The translations under genes were made by a program, and so were the position numbers. Of a stretch of 64,000 bases of DNA, positions 41,454-47,611 are shown piece by piece. The notes under the pieces were generated by a model. The model saw only the letters and a list, made by a program, of their open reading frames with translations, was not told the DNA's origin and searched no databases. Origin of the DNA: a virus. The stretch covers positions 1-64,000 of IMG/VR virus record IMGVR_UViG_3300030047_000014; one strand, given 5' to 3'. How positions within the stretch are numbered: position 1 is the first letter of the stretch; each line of letters starts with the position of its first letter.

Positions 41454-41516
41454 TGTGGAGCTGAGGAGAATCGAACTCCTGTCCAAACAGTTTCCTTTAA
41501 TTTCAATGAATATTAT
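41454..41516 (-). ncRNA. tmRNA acceptor piece
   Basis: It contains TTTGGAC, the T arm AGGAG-TTCGATT-CTCCT and the acceptor strand CAGCTCC followed by A, the layout of Bacteroides tmRNA 3' ends. CCA is not fully encoded (ACAAAG follows), so it would have to be added after trimming. The 5' end is placed just after a TAnnTTTG element. Confidence 0.82.
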
Positions 41517-41523
41517 ATTTTTA

Positions 41524-41533
41524 CAAAGATATA
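41524..41533 (-). promoter_or_regulatory. Possible -7 element for the tmRNA precursor
   Basis: The minus strand reads TATATCTTTG, containing TATCTTTG (TAnnTTTG). No clear TTTG lies at the expected distance upstream. The predicted start, near 41516, matches the expected 5' end of the acceptor piece. Confidence 0.45.
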
Positions 41534-41769
41534 ACAAATTATTAGGACACCGCCTTCCCACGTCCAACCTTTTTGTAATATTAAAATGGTTGCAAAACTT
41601 ACTCCCTAAGTATTAAATTTGTGTCCAGGGCAATTATATCATTGACTGTTACTATTGCGTAGTAATTCAATAGATATTAAATATGTTTTTACAGGCTTTT
41701 TAAGCTCTCACATTCATAGTCGTCTCATAGCAGTTCTTTTTATTTAATATGACTATATAGTCATTGTTA

Positions 41770-41898
41770 TTAATCATCCATTTCATCCTCACTCTCATCC
41801 AGATATTCAGGGTCATAATCAGGACACCCATCATCTTCCCAATTTAACAAATCCATCTCAGTATCCTCAGATAGATAAAGCTTTCGAGATTTAATCAT
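41770..41898 (-). CDS. Small acidic protein
   Basis: 42 residues, about half acidic (MIKSRKLYLSEDTEMDLLNW to ESEDEMDD). Such acidic small phage proteins sometimes mimic DNA or inhibit host enzymes; nothing here proves it. ATGA overlap with the upstream gene. About 235 bases of non-coding DNA with a GGACAC/GTGTCC pairing follow before the tmRNA. Confidence 0.45.
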   Translation of the reverse strand: MIKSRKLYLSEDTEMDLLNWEDDGCPDYDPEYLDESEDEMDD

Positions 41899-41996
41899 AC
41901 TACTAACAGTTTTTCAATACATACCAGGAAAATAACAGCCACTACCAATGATATGGTAATGGCTGCAAAATAACTCTTAACTACATTTGTTTTCAT
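41895..41996 (-). CDS. Tiny membrane protein
   Basis: 33 residues with a single transmembrane helix (AAITISLVVAVIFLVCI). Starts two bases after the end of the 373-residue gene upstream, so co-expressed with it. Confidence 0.45.
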   Translation of the reverse strand: MKTNVVKSYFAAITISLVVAVIFLVCIEKLLVV

Positions 41997-41998
41997 AG

Positions 41999-43120
41999 CT
42001 AATCCTCCAACAAATAATCAGTATTAATGATAAGAGACAAATCTTCATTATATATCTGTAATTGTACAGGTATAAGCTTATCAATAAGCTCTTTGTCATT
42101 AAATGTGGTAAGCTTATGAGTGACACTATTTCCATTTATTTTGAGATAACCCTTTGATCGCCAAGCAGGTATATGTGTTCTTGCCTGAGACAATGGTAAT
42201 GTACGATAGTACACATAATGATCTGCATATCCTTTAGGTGCACCCTTAAAGGGAGCTAAGAATACTAACTGAAGGTTCTTAGTCCAATAGGACTGTTTAC
42301 CTGTCATTTGTAGTTTAGCTCTAGCCCAAGCACCTCCAAAATAAATAGAAAGTCTTTTCAAATAATCTTCCTTATTAAGATTAGGATACAGTTTCTCATA
42401 TGAAGAGAGATAATGATCTCTTTGTTCTAAAGGTATAATACCCTTCCAACCACTACTCATAAGTACTTTATAAGAATTCAACATCTCTACCATATCAGGA
42501 GCATACTTGATCATATTTTCAGATTCAATCAGGTATTCATAAATAAGAGCTGCAAGCTCATGATTAACCTTCTTAAATCTATCTGCATTCTCCATCTCAC
42601 TCTCAAGTATTACTCTAACAGAGCCATCAGGACATAGTATTTGAACAAGATTCTTGAAGTCATTTGAATAAGAATCAATATTTGCACTAATCATTGATTG
42701 ATTACCCTCAAGTGAGAATAATTCATAACCAGATGTATCTTCCACACGAATAACAATCTCCACACCATTAGGATAATATCTCTTTACTGCTTCAGATAAA
42801 CAAACCAGTCTTTGAATAGCAGATAGTTCTGCTATATCAATAGTAGCACTGAAATCACTCTTAATAGAGCCCCAGGGAACCATGATTGGTATTGCTGTAT
42901 TGTTGTTGATTGCCTCTCTTATTACATCTCTGATTACAACCAAGGATTCAGGTGTAGGCAAACAGCCATACCTTACCTCTTTTGTTCCTATTATCAGATT
43001 AGAGAGGATTTCAACTAAATCTGAGGAACTAAATGTAGCCACATTTGGAAATTGCTCATTAATGTGTAAGCATATCAAATCTCCATATGGCTCTTCAACT
43101 CCAATTATTCTTGTTTTCAT
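41999..43120 (-). CDS. Unknown protein with PvcA/Dit1-like pattern
   Basis: 373 residues. The stretch AIPIMVPWGSIKSD, then TIDIAELSAIQRLVCLSEAV, then YYPNGVEIVIRVEDTSG and DSYSNDFKNLVQIL, follows the order seen in isonitrile synthases of the PvcA/Dit1 family (P-I-x-x-x-P-x-K ... D-x-A-E ... Y-x-P-G-x-x-I-x-I). I recognise no closer relative, and the C-terminal half (FGGAWARAKLQMTGKQSYWT, GYADHYVYYRTLPLSQA) has its own conserved look. If the match is real, the phage may encode a small-molecule enzyme or a repurposed fold. Confidence in the function is low. Confidence 0.35.
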   Translation of the reverse strand: MKTRIIGVEEPYGDLICLHINEQFPNVATFSSSDLVEILSNLIIGTKEVRYGCLPTPESLVVIRDVIREAINNNTAIPIMVPWGSIKSDFSATIDIAELSAIQRLVCLSEAVKRYYPNGVEIVIRVEDTSGYELFSLEGNQSMISANIDSYSNDFKNLVQILCPDGSVRVILESEMENADRFKKVNHELAALIYEYLIESENMIKYAPDMVEMLNSYKVLMSSGWKGIIPLEQRDHYLSSYEKLYPNLNKEDYLKRLSIYFGGAWARAKLQMTGKQSYWTKNLQLVFLAPFKGAPKGYADHYVYYRTLPLSQARTHIPAWRSKGYLKINGNSVTHKLTTFNDKELIDKLIPVQLQIYNEDLSLIINTDYLLED

Positions 43121-43172
43121 GTTATAGTTATTCTTTAATTAATACTATTGCTATATTATTCTTTGTTTATTC

Positions 43173-43421
43173 TTACCAATCATCACCTGCACCTGCTCCA
43201 CCAAATGAACCACCACCAAATTCAATATCATTAGAAGAACTAGAGATATCAACATCACCACCAATACTTCCAAAGATAACAGCAGCAATTCCCACATTGA
43301 GAATATCATCCACCAATGATTCCTCATGGTAATAATCATACTCTTCTTGTTCTAAATAGGACAAGGATTCATAGGTGACATCATTAATGACATCACCTGT
43401 TAATTTGTGTTTGTATTTCAT
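43173..43421 (-). CDS. Small protein with Gly-rich C-terminus
   Basis: 82 residues: a helical acidic N-terminal part, a hydrophobic segment (DILNVGIAAVIFGSIGG) and a Gly/Ser-rich tail ending FGGGSFGGAGAGDDW. Tails like this occur on many small bacterial and phage proteins. Function unknown. Confidence 0.5.
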   Translation of the reverse strand: MKYKHKLTGDVINDVTYESLSYLEQEEYDYYHEESLVDDILNVGIAAVIFGSIGGDVDISSSSNDIEFGGGSFGGAGAGDDW

Positions 43422-43435
43422 GTTCTAGTTCTCCT

Positions 43436-43609
43436 CTATTTAAAGTAAACAATCATGTCCTTAATGAATAAGAATTTTTCATCCTTAAGTATTGCAATCA
43501 TATTAGATCTCTCTAAGAGACCATGAGTAACTTTGAAGCATGTCCTACCATTATTATATGGATCAGTACATACTTCAAACCTATCACAAGCAGCTATACA
43601 ATGTTCCAT
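43436..43609 (-). CDS. Small hypothetical protein
   Basis: 57 residues (MEHCIAACDRFEVCTDPYNN to MIVYFK), four Cys in the first 27 residues. Starts two bases after the ORF upstream ends. Not recognised. Confidence 0.5.
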   Translation of the reverse strand: MEHCIAACDRFEVCTDPYNNGRTCFKVTHGLLERSNMIAILKDEKFLFIKDMIVYFK

Positions 43610-43611
43610 GA

Positions 43612-43773
43612 CTAAATAGCTTTAAATGAAGACATTAACCATGATGATCTGTAATCACCAACTCTCCACATTGATTGACCTGCTTCAATCACCTCACCTG
43701 TATTATAAGAGTCAAATCTTACAATAAGCCCTTTATTACCAATACCAACCCAAGGATATACAATAGTCTTCAT
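43612..43773 (-). CDS. Small hypothetical protein
   Basis: 53 residues (MKTIVYPWVGIGNKGLIVRF to MSSFKAI), a compact beta-rich frame with good spacing to the next gene. Not recognised. Confidence 0.5.
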   Translation of the reverse strand: MKTIVYPWVGIGNKGLIVRFDSYNTGEVIEAGQSMWRVGDYRSSWLMSSFKAI

Positions 43774-44167
43774 AACTCTAAATATTAATATTTTTCTGTT
43801 TCGATGCTCAATTACATCATCATCAGTATGAACAATAGTCCATAGACAGAGAGAGAAGGTAATGAAATCCCTTCCCTCTTAAATGTGTCCCTTCATCATC
43901 TCATTAAAGAGTATGTATATACCTGAGTATACTAAGACTGGGACAAGGCTGTTCTTTATTACATGTTAATGCTATTTATATTCTATTGTAAAATGATATT
44001 CTTTGTTATTAGTTTGAGATGTTAATAGTGGATATAGGTAGTCAGCTAATCATTTCCTCACATAATTATTCACTCAAATGATAAGATAATCAAATAGTTA
44101 TAAATATCTATGTTTGAATTGTACACAAATATATATACAACTATTCAATACTCTATATTATATCTAT

Positions 44168-44183
44168 TGATTAGATAGTATCA
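44168..44183. repeat. 16-base direct repeat, copy 1
   Basis: TGATTAGATAGTATCA; the second copy at 44265-44280 differs by one base (TGATCAGATAGTATCA). Each contains the palindrome GATAGTATC, and a TGCT follows both copies at similar spacing. Confidence 0.6.
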
Positions 44184-44264
44184 ATGCTATTATGATTAGT
44201 AATAACAAATATACGGGGTTTATACAAACAAACATGATATAAGTCATATTTGTATTGTTTTAAC

Positions 44265-44280
44265 TGATCAGATAGTATCA
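44265..44280. repeat. 16-base direct repeat, copy 2
   Basis: TGATCAGATAGTATCA, 97 bases from copy 1. Pairs like this often mark a protein-binding site. Confidence 0.6.
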
Positions 44281-44395
44281 CATGCTGAGAATTGAATATT
44301 TCTGACCAACTTCATCCTAATATCATACAGAGGAATGTTGAATAGATATATAGGATGAATAAAGAGCAACACTGAGAGGATATAGTTTTAACATT

Positions 44396-44424
44396 CCCCA
44401 CCCTCGTGAAGCCTTCACCCACCC
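44396..44424 (-). other. G-quadruplex motif with a hairpin loop
   Basis: The minus strand has four G runs (GGG T GGG, a 14-base loop, GGG T GGGG). The long loop includes GTGAAGGCTTCAC, a self-complementary sequence. It lies in the transcript downstream of the gene at 44448-44852 and stands out in this AT-rich DNA. Confidence 0.5.
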
Positions 44425-44433
44425 TATATATAA

Positions 44434-44465
44434 AAAACTAAAAGCCCTTAAAGAGCAATTAGTTC
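44434..44465 (-). terminator. Terminator overlapping the end of the first leftward gene
   Basis: AGCCTTGAAGA pairs imperfectly with TCTTTAAGGGCT, followed by TTTTAGTTTTTT on the minus strand. The stem spans the last codons and stop of the gene. Confidence 0.6.
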
Positions 44466-44852
44466 TTCAAGGCTAATAGCCTCAACTTCATCAACTGCGA
44501 AGTCAGTGACTTTCATATTGTCAACTGCAAAATGAGTCAAAGTTGTGCCTTCCCTGCTTGGCATTACGGCAACATTCATAGTCTCACCATTACCCAAGTC
44601 CTGCTCAATGACAGTAAGCCCAATAACCTGGCTAAGTTTGATCTCTTTAGATCTGAACAGTTTGCTGACTGCTGTGCTTAGAGTAACAGTAGCACTCTCA
44701 CCATTCTTCTTAGTAAGCACTAGTGCAACACGCTTGCTCAAATCTTTGAGATTCTTTGCAATTGGAGCAACAGTTCCACCCTTACCAACTAACTCAAGAA
44801 TAGTACCAAGCTCCTTACGCTCAGTCCTGGCATACAATTTAAATTCTAACAT
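44448..44852 (-). CDS. First gene of the leftward block, unknown function
   Basis: 134 residues from the ATG at 44852. MLEFKLYARTERKELGTILE, then GTVAPIAKNLKDLSKRVALV and SQVIGLTVIEQDLGNGETMN; beta-rich with a helical end. Codon use is clearly richer in G and C than its neighbours, as in strongly expressed phage genes. It is promoter-proximal and has its own terminator, which suggests an abundant early product. Not recognised. Confidence 0.6.
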   Translation of the reverse strand: MLEFKLYARTERKELGTILELVGKGGTVAPIAKNLKDLSKRVALVLTKKNGESATVTLSTAVSKLFRSKEIKLSQVIGLTVIEQDLGNGETMNVAVMPSREGTTLTHFAVDNMKVTDFAVDEVEAISLEELIAL

Positions 44853-44984
44853 GATATTTGTTTTTTTATTAATTAATACTACGGGGGTATCCCCAACCAA
44901 TCAAATTATGATGGGGGTTGCTATTGGAGGTACTCCATCATTCCTTTCACACAATAGATTCCAAAATAAAAAAAAATATAAAAA

Positions 44985-45016
44985 TTTGTAATTCTAATTA
45001 TCTTTTTCTAATTTTG
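44985..45016 (+). promoter_or_regulatory. Rightward promoter of the virion block
   Basis: TTTG (44985-44988), 20 bases, TAATTTTG (45009-45016), an exact match to the Bacteroides sigma consensus. The predicted start lies about 22 bases before the first rightward gene. Confidence 0.75.
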
Positions 45017-45045
45017 TCAGCATAATTATAAAAATATATATAAAA

Positions 45046-45381
45046 ATGGAAAAACAAGAGTATAAAGTAAAGATGGTTTATCCTGATGATCCTTCAGACA
45101 TCACTAGGATATACACACAGACTATTCAAGGTTTTCTTTATTTTGCAAGAGAGTTAAAGATTAGTCCTAAGAGTAATGCTAGTTGGAATAAGAAAGGATT
45201 CAAAGTGGAATTCTTTGTTGACACTGTTAGTGTATCCATAGGAATAGGTAAAGATCATACTGCTGATCTTATTATGACTAAAGATGCATGGGATGCTTTC
45301 GTTGAGGGAGCTGAGATTTCTATTGATACTGTAAAAGAGTTTGAAGGAAAGTATATTAAAAGGAGAAAGAAGAATAAATGA
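45046..45381 (+). CDS. Hypothetical protein
   Basis: 111 residues, mixed alpha/beta, with a basic tail (KRRKKNK). First gene of the rightward block, directly behind a strong promoter, and overlapping the acetyltransferase gene by four bases. Not recognised. Confidence 0.6.
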   Translation: MEKQEYKVKMVYPDDPSDITRIYTQTIQGFLYFARELKISPKSNASWNKKGFKVEFFVDTVSVSIGIGKDHTADLIMTKDAWDAFVEGAEISIDTVKEFEGKYIKRRKKNK

Positions 45382-45740
45382 AATTCATAAAACATATCTC
45401 TTCTAGTAATAACTGGGGAGTCTCTATATTAATAATGGAGAGCAGAGGAAAAGCATTTGCCAGGATATATTGGTTTAATGATAAGGAAGAAGATGATGAG
45501 GAAGATACAGTCTATCTTGATATGCTTAGTGTAAATGAAGAAGAAAGAAGGAAAGGTATTGGTACTAAACTACAGGATATAAGAGAGAAGATTGGTAAAA
45601 GAGGAGGTGCTACATATTCTTGTCTTTGGGTATATAAGAATACATGGATGTATGAATGGTACAAGAGAAGAGGATATAAAGAGATAGGAAAGAATGAGAG
45701 TGAAAAGAATGCTGTTTGGATGAGAAAGAAATTAATTTAA
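45378..45740 (+). CDS. GNAT-family acetyltransferase
   Basis: 120 residues. LDMLSVNEEERRKGIGTKLQ is motif A, with the R-x-x-G-I-G acetyl-CoA loop, and MYEWYKRRGYKEIG is motif B, so a small but complete GNAT fold. It would transfer an acetyl group to a protein or small-molecule amine; the target is unknown. Phage GNATs sometimes modify host proteins early in infection. A terminator follows. Confidence 0.8.
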   Translation: MKFIKHISSSNNWGVSILIMESRGKAFARIYWFNDKEEDDEEDTVYLDMLSVNEEERRKGIGTKLQDIREKIGKRGGATYSCLWVYKNTWMYEWYKRRGYKEIGKNESEKNAVWMRKKLI

Positions 45741-45755
45741 AGATAGAAAAATTAA

Positions 45756-45783
45756 AGCAATCTCAATAGATTGCTTTTTTTTT
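45756..45783 (+). terminator. Rho-independent terminator
   Basis: AGCAATCT with its perfect 8-bp complement and a CAAT loop, followed by a run of nine T. Confidence 0.9.
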
Positions 45784-45790
45784 AAAACAA

Positions 45791-45821
45791 TTTGTTTCTA
45801 ATTAAAAAAAGTATAATTTTG
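45791..45821 (+). promoter_or_regulatory. Promoter of the packaging and capsid genes
   Basis: TTTG (45791-45794), 19 bases, TAATTTTG (45814-45821), the same -7 sequence as the promoter at 44985. The first gene starts 44 bases downstream. Confidence 0.75.
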
Positions 45822-45865
45822 GTTCATCAATTAGAAATAATTGAAAATGTTATTATAAACTAAAT

Positions 45866-46255
45866 ATGGAAACCAACAAGTTATCAGTTCAAGCATTACA
45901 GAAGAAAGTTCCAGATGATTTAGGACTGGCAGAGAAGTATTATGGTATTCTGTCAGTTATAAATAATCTAAGACTTACACAAAGAGAGATTCAGTTGATT
46001 GCCTTTACAGCTATAAATGGGAATATGTCTTATGCTAATATCAGAGAGGATTTCTGTAAAAGATATGATACCACTCCTCCTACTATTAATAATATTATTT
46101 CTAAGTTGAAGAAGGTCAAGGTGTTAGTAAAAGATAGGGGAAAGATAAAAGTTAATCCTGTTATTCTATTAAAGTTTGATTCAGATGTTACACTAACAAT
46201 TAGATTAATAAATGATAAACTCACTAAAAGCATTAAAGAGACCAAAGATGTATAG
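45866..46255 (+). CDS. Helix-turn-helix protein
   Basis: 129 residues with a winged-helix-like segment (LTQREIQLIAFTAINGNMSY, then RYDTTPPTINNIISKLKKVK). It could be the small terminase subunit or a late-gene regulator; the position at the head of the packaging operon fits both. No ATPase or nuclease motif. Confidence 0.55.
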   Translation: METNKLSVQALQKKVPDDLGLAEKYYGILSVINNLRLTQREIQLIAFTAINGNMSYANIREDFCKRYDTTPPTINNIISKLKKVKVLVKDRGKIKVNPVILLKFDSDVTLTIRLINDKLTKSIKETKDV

Positions 46256-46475
46256 GTATATTGTTCCTCCAAAGGTTGAGTCAAATAGGTTTGATAAAAT
46301 TTTTGAGAAGATATCTATACCTGAACAAAGAGAATATGTATATCTATATACACAGGGTTTACATGATTATCAGAATAATACTATAATGATGGGTTCAGAA
46401 CAGTTTGATAGCATAGATGAGTTTAAGAATAAGATGATAGAGAAATATGGAGAAGCCAACAACATTATCACTTAA
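46248..46475 (+). CDS. Hypothetical protein
   Basis: 75 residues from the ATG at 46248, overlapping the upstream stop by eight bases; an ATG at 46212 is possible. Contains SIPEQREYVYLYTQGLHDYQ. Not recognised. Confidence 0.5.
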   Translation: MYRYIVPPKVESNRFDKIFEKISIPEQREYVYLYTQGLHDYQNNTIMMGSEQFDSIDEFKNKMIEKYGEANNIIT

Positions 46476-46812
46476 AAATTTCTTAATTAGGAAACTGTCT
46501 GTTAACTTAGTAATATCTGAAACTATAATTGAAGCAGTGATTAATCATCAGTATTCATCAGTTATTAAAGCTACATCTGAAAGTAAGAGTGTTGAAGTTT
46601 CAGGTTTTGGTAAGTTTATCTTTAATGATAAGAAGGCAGTAAAGAAGATGGAGAAATATGAAAGTCAAAAACGACTTTATGAATCATACCTGGAGGATGA
46701 ATCTTTAACAAAGATTAAACGAAGAAATATTTTACTAAGATTAGATACGACTATCAAAAATATTAATGATCTAAAACCAAGATTAAACAATGAATGTAAA
46801 TCAGATATATGA
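46447..46812 (+). CDS. IHF/HU-like DNA-bending protein
   Basis: 121 residues. The first two thirds follow the HU/IHF layout: helices at LKNFLIRKLSVNLVISETII, then SKSVEVSGFGKFIFNDKKAV, where the strand-turn FGKF is typical. The arm that inserts into DNA is short or altered. crAss-like phages regularly encode such a protein beside the terminase. It may compact DNA or assist packaging. Confidence 0.7.
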   Translation: MEKPTTLSLKNFLIRKLSVNLVISETIIEAVINHQYSSVIKATSESKSVEVSGFGKFIFNDKKAVKKMEKYESQKRLYESYLEDESLTKIKRRNILLRLDTTIKNINDLKPRLNNECKSDI

Positions 46813-47092
46813 GGGATGGAGAAATCATTTATTTCCTCCTGATAAACTAAAACAGTTGATTCTGGATGTTTCAGAAGAAAGAATGTCTGTATGTGATGTC
46901 TGTAAGTATAATTCAGCTAATGCAAAAAGAAAAAGTATTAGACCAGATGTTCATTGTTTACAATGTGGATGCACCTTGTCAGCTAAGACTAAATGCTTAT
47001 CTTGTGAGTGTCCAAAAAAGTTCTGGTTAGCTGTTCTTACAGAAGAAGAAGAGCGTGAAATTATTAATACAAAAGGATATGAAAAAGACTAA
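46790..47092 (+). CDS. Zinc-ribbon protein upstream of terminase
   Basis: 100 residues with CDVCKYN, HCLQCGCTLSAKTKCLSCEC: two or three CxxC knuckles. The family is conserved beside terminase genes in gut phages. The role is unknown; packaging or transcription assistance has been suggested by position only. Confidence 0.65.
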   Translation: MNVNQIYEGWRNHLFPPDKLKQLILDVSEERMSVCDVCKYNSANAKRKSIRPDVHCLQCGCTLSAKTKCLSCECPKKFWLAVLTEEEEREIINTKGYEKD

Positions 47093-47297
47093 CTTTGTCA
47101 TTGAAAAAGTACCCTTGAAAGCCTTTATTGATATTCTCATTGAAGCCTTTAACTCAGGTGCTAATTTTATTGATATTCTGTCTGTGGAAGATAACACTGT
47201 TGGACTCCTTTGTAAAGAGAGTTATTATAGTGCAGAAGAAGAAGGTTCTTTAGAATCTATCACCTTTAATGAAGATGATGTAGATCAATTAATTTAA
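47079..47297 (+). CDS. Small acidic protein
   Basis: 72 residues from the ATG at 47079 (MKKTNFVIEKVPLKAFIDIL). Acidic C-terminus. Overlaps the upstream gene by 14 bases. Not recognised. Confidence 0.5.
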   Translation: MKKTNFVIEKVPLKAFIDILIEAFNSGANFIDILSVEDNTVGLLCKESYYSAEEEGSLESITFNEDDVDQLI

Positions 47298-47303
47298 TTA
47301 CAT

Positions 47304-47609
47304 ATGGCAGTTTCAAAAAATACTTATACATCTACAGAACTTAATTGGGCTGAAGAACAATTGATATCCTGGAAGACCTACATTGATGAACATCCTTTAC
47401 ACACAATGGTAGATAGAATTGAATGGAGACAAACAAAAACAGGAGCAATGCCTATGGTAGTTGCTTCAATAGAAGCTCAAGGAAAGTTCATTCAGGAAAC
47501 TATGAAGAATTACCTGGCTTTGCTTGAGGTAGTGGAAAGATTAAGAGAGAAAGATGATATAAAGAAAGTAGCAAGAGGTAATGATGAAGTACCACCAAGA
47601 ATGCAATAA
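47304..47609 (+). CDS. Hypothetical protein, possible small terminase
   Basis: 101 residues. TSTELNWAEEQLISWKTYID and later helices (NYLALLEVVERLREKDDIKK) give a mostly helical protein directly before the large terminase (two bases apart). Position and size fit a small terminase subunit, but no helix-turn-helix is obvious. Confidence 0.5.
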   Translation: MAVSKNTYTSTELNWAEEQLISWKTYIDEHPLHTMVDRIEWRQTKTGAMPMVVASIEAQGKFIQETMKNYLALLEVVERLREKDDIKKVARGNDEVPPRMQ

Positions 47610-47611
47610 TA

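Larger units (their letters stand above)
41034..41516 (-). ncRNA. ssrA: Circularly permuted (two-piece) tmRNA precursor
   Basis: On the minus strand the order is acceptor piece (about 41516 to 41454), a spacer (41453 to 41191), then the coding piece (41190 to about 41034). This is the reverse of a normal one-piece ssrA gene and the same order as permuted ssrA genes of alpha-proteobacteria and cyanobacteria. The acceptor stem pairs GGGGCTG (41190-41184) with CAGCTCC (41463-41457) over all seven positions, one of them a G-U. The T arm is AGGAG-TTCGATT-CTCCT, and a P2-like helix joins the pieces. tmRNA rescues stalled ribosomes and tags the unfinished peptide. The mature ends are estimates. Confidence 0.85.
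43774..44433. other. Non-coding AT-rich region of about 660 bases
   Basis: No gene is supported on either strand. It holds a 10-bp hairpin (43850-43879, AGAGAGAAGG with CCTTCCCTCT), a repeated 16-mer (44168 and 44265) and a G-rich motif on the minus strand (44396-44424). Several TAnnTTTG-like sequences occur without a matching upstream element. It is the largest gene-free stretch of the leftward block, next to the strand switch, so it may hold regulatory or origin functions. Confidence 0.6.

Noticed and set aside
41340-41616. Two plus-strand frames with AEENRTPVQ-like translation
   Set aside because: They run across the tmRNA acceptor piece on the other strand. Such translations are the usual shadow of a T arm.
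41534-41769. A further RNA gene upstream of the tmRNA, with GGACAC pairing to GTGTCC
   Set aside because: The enclosed sequence does not fold into a tRNA and lacks a T loop. It is left as unassigned non-coding DNA.
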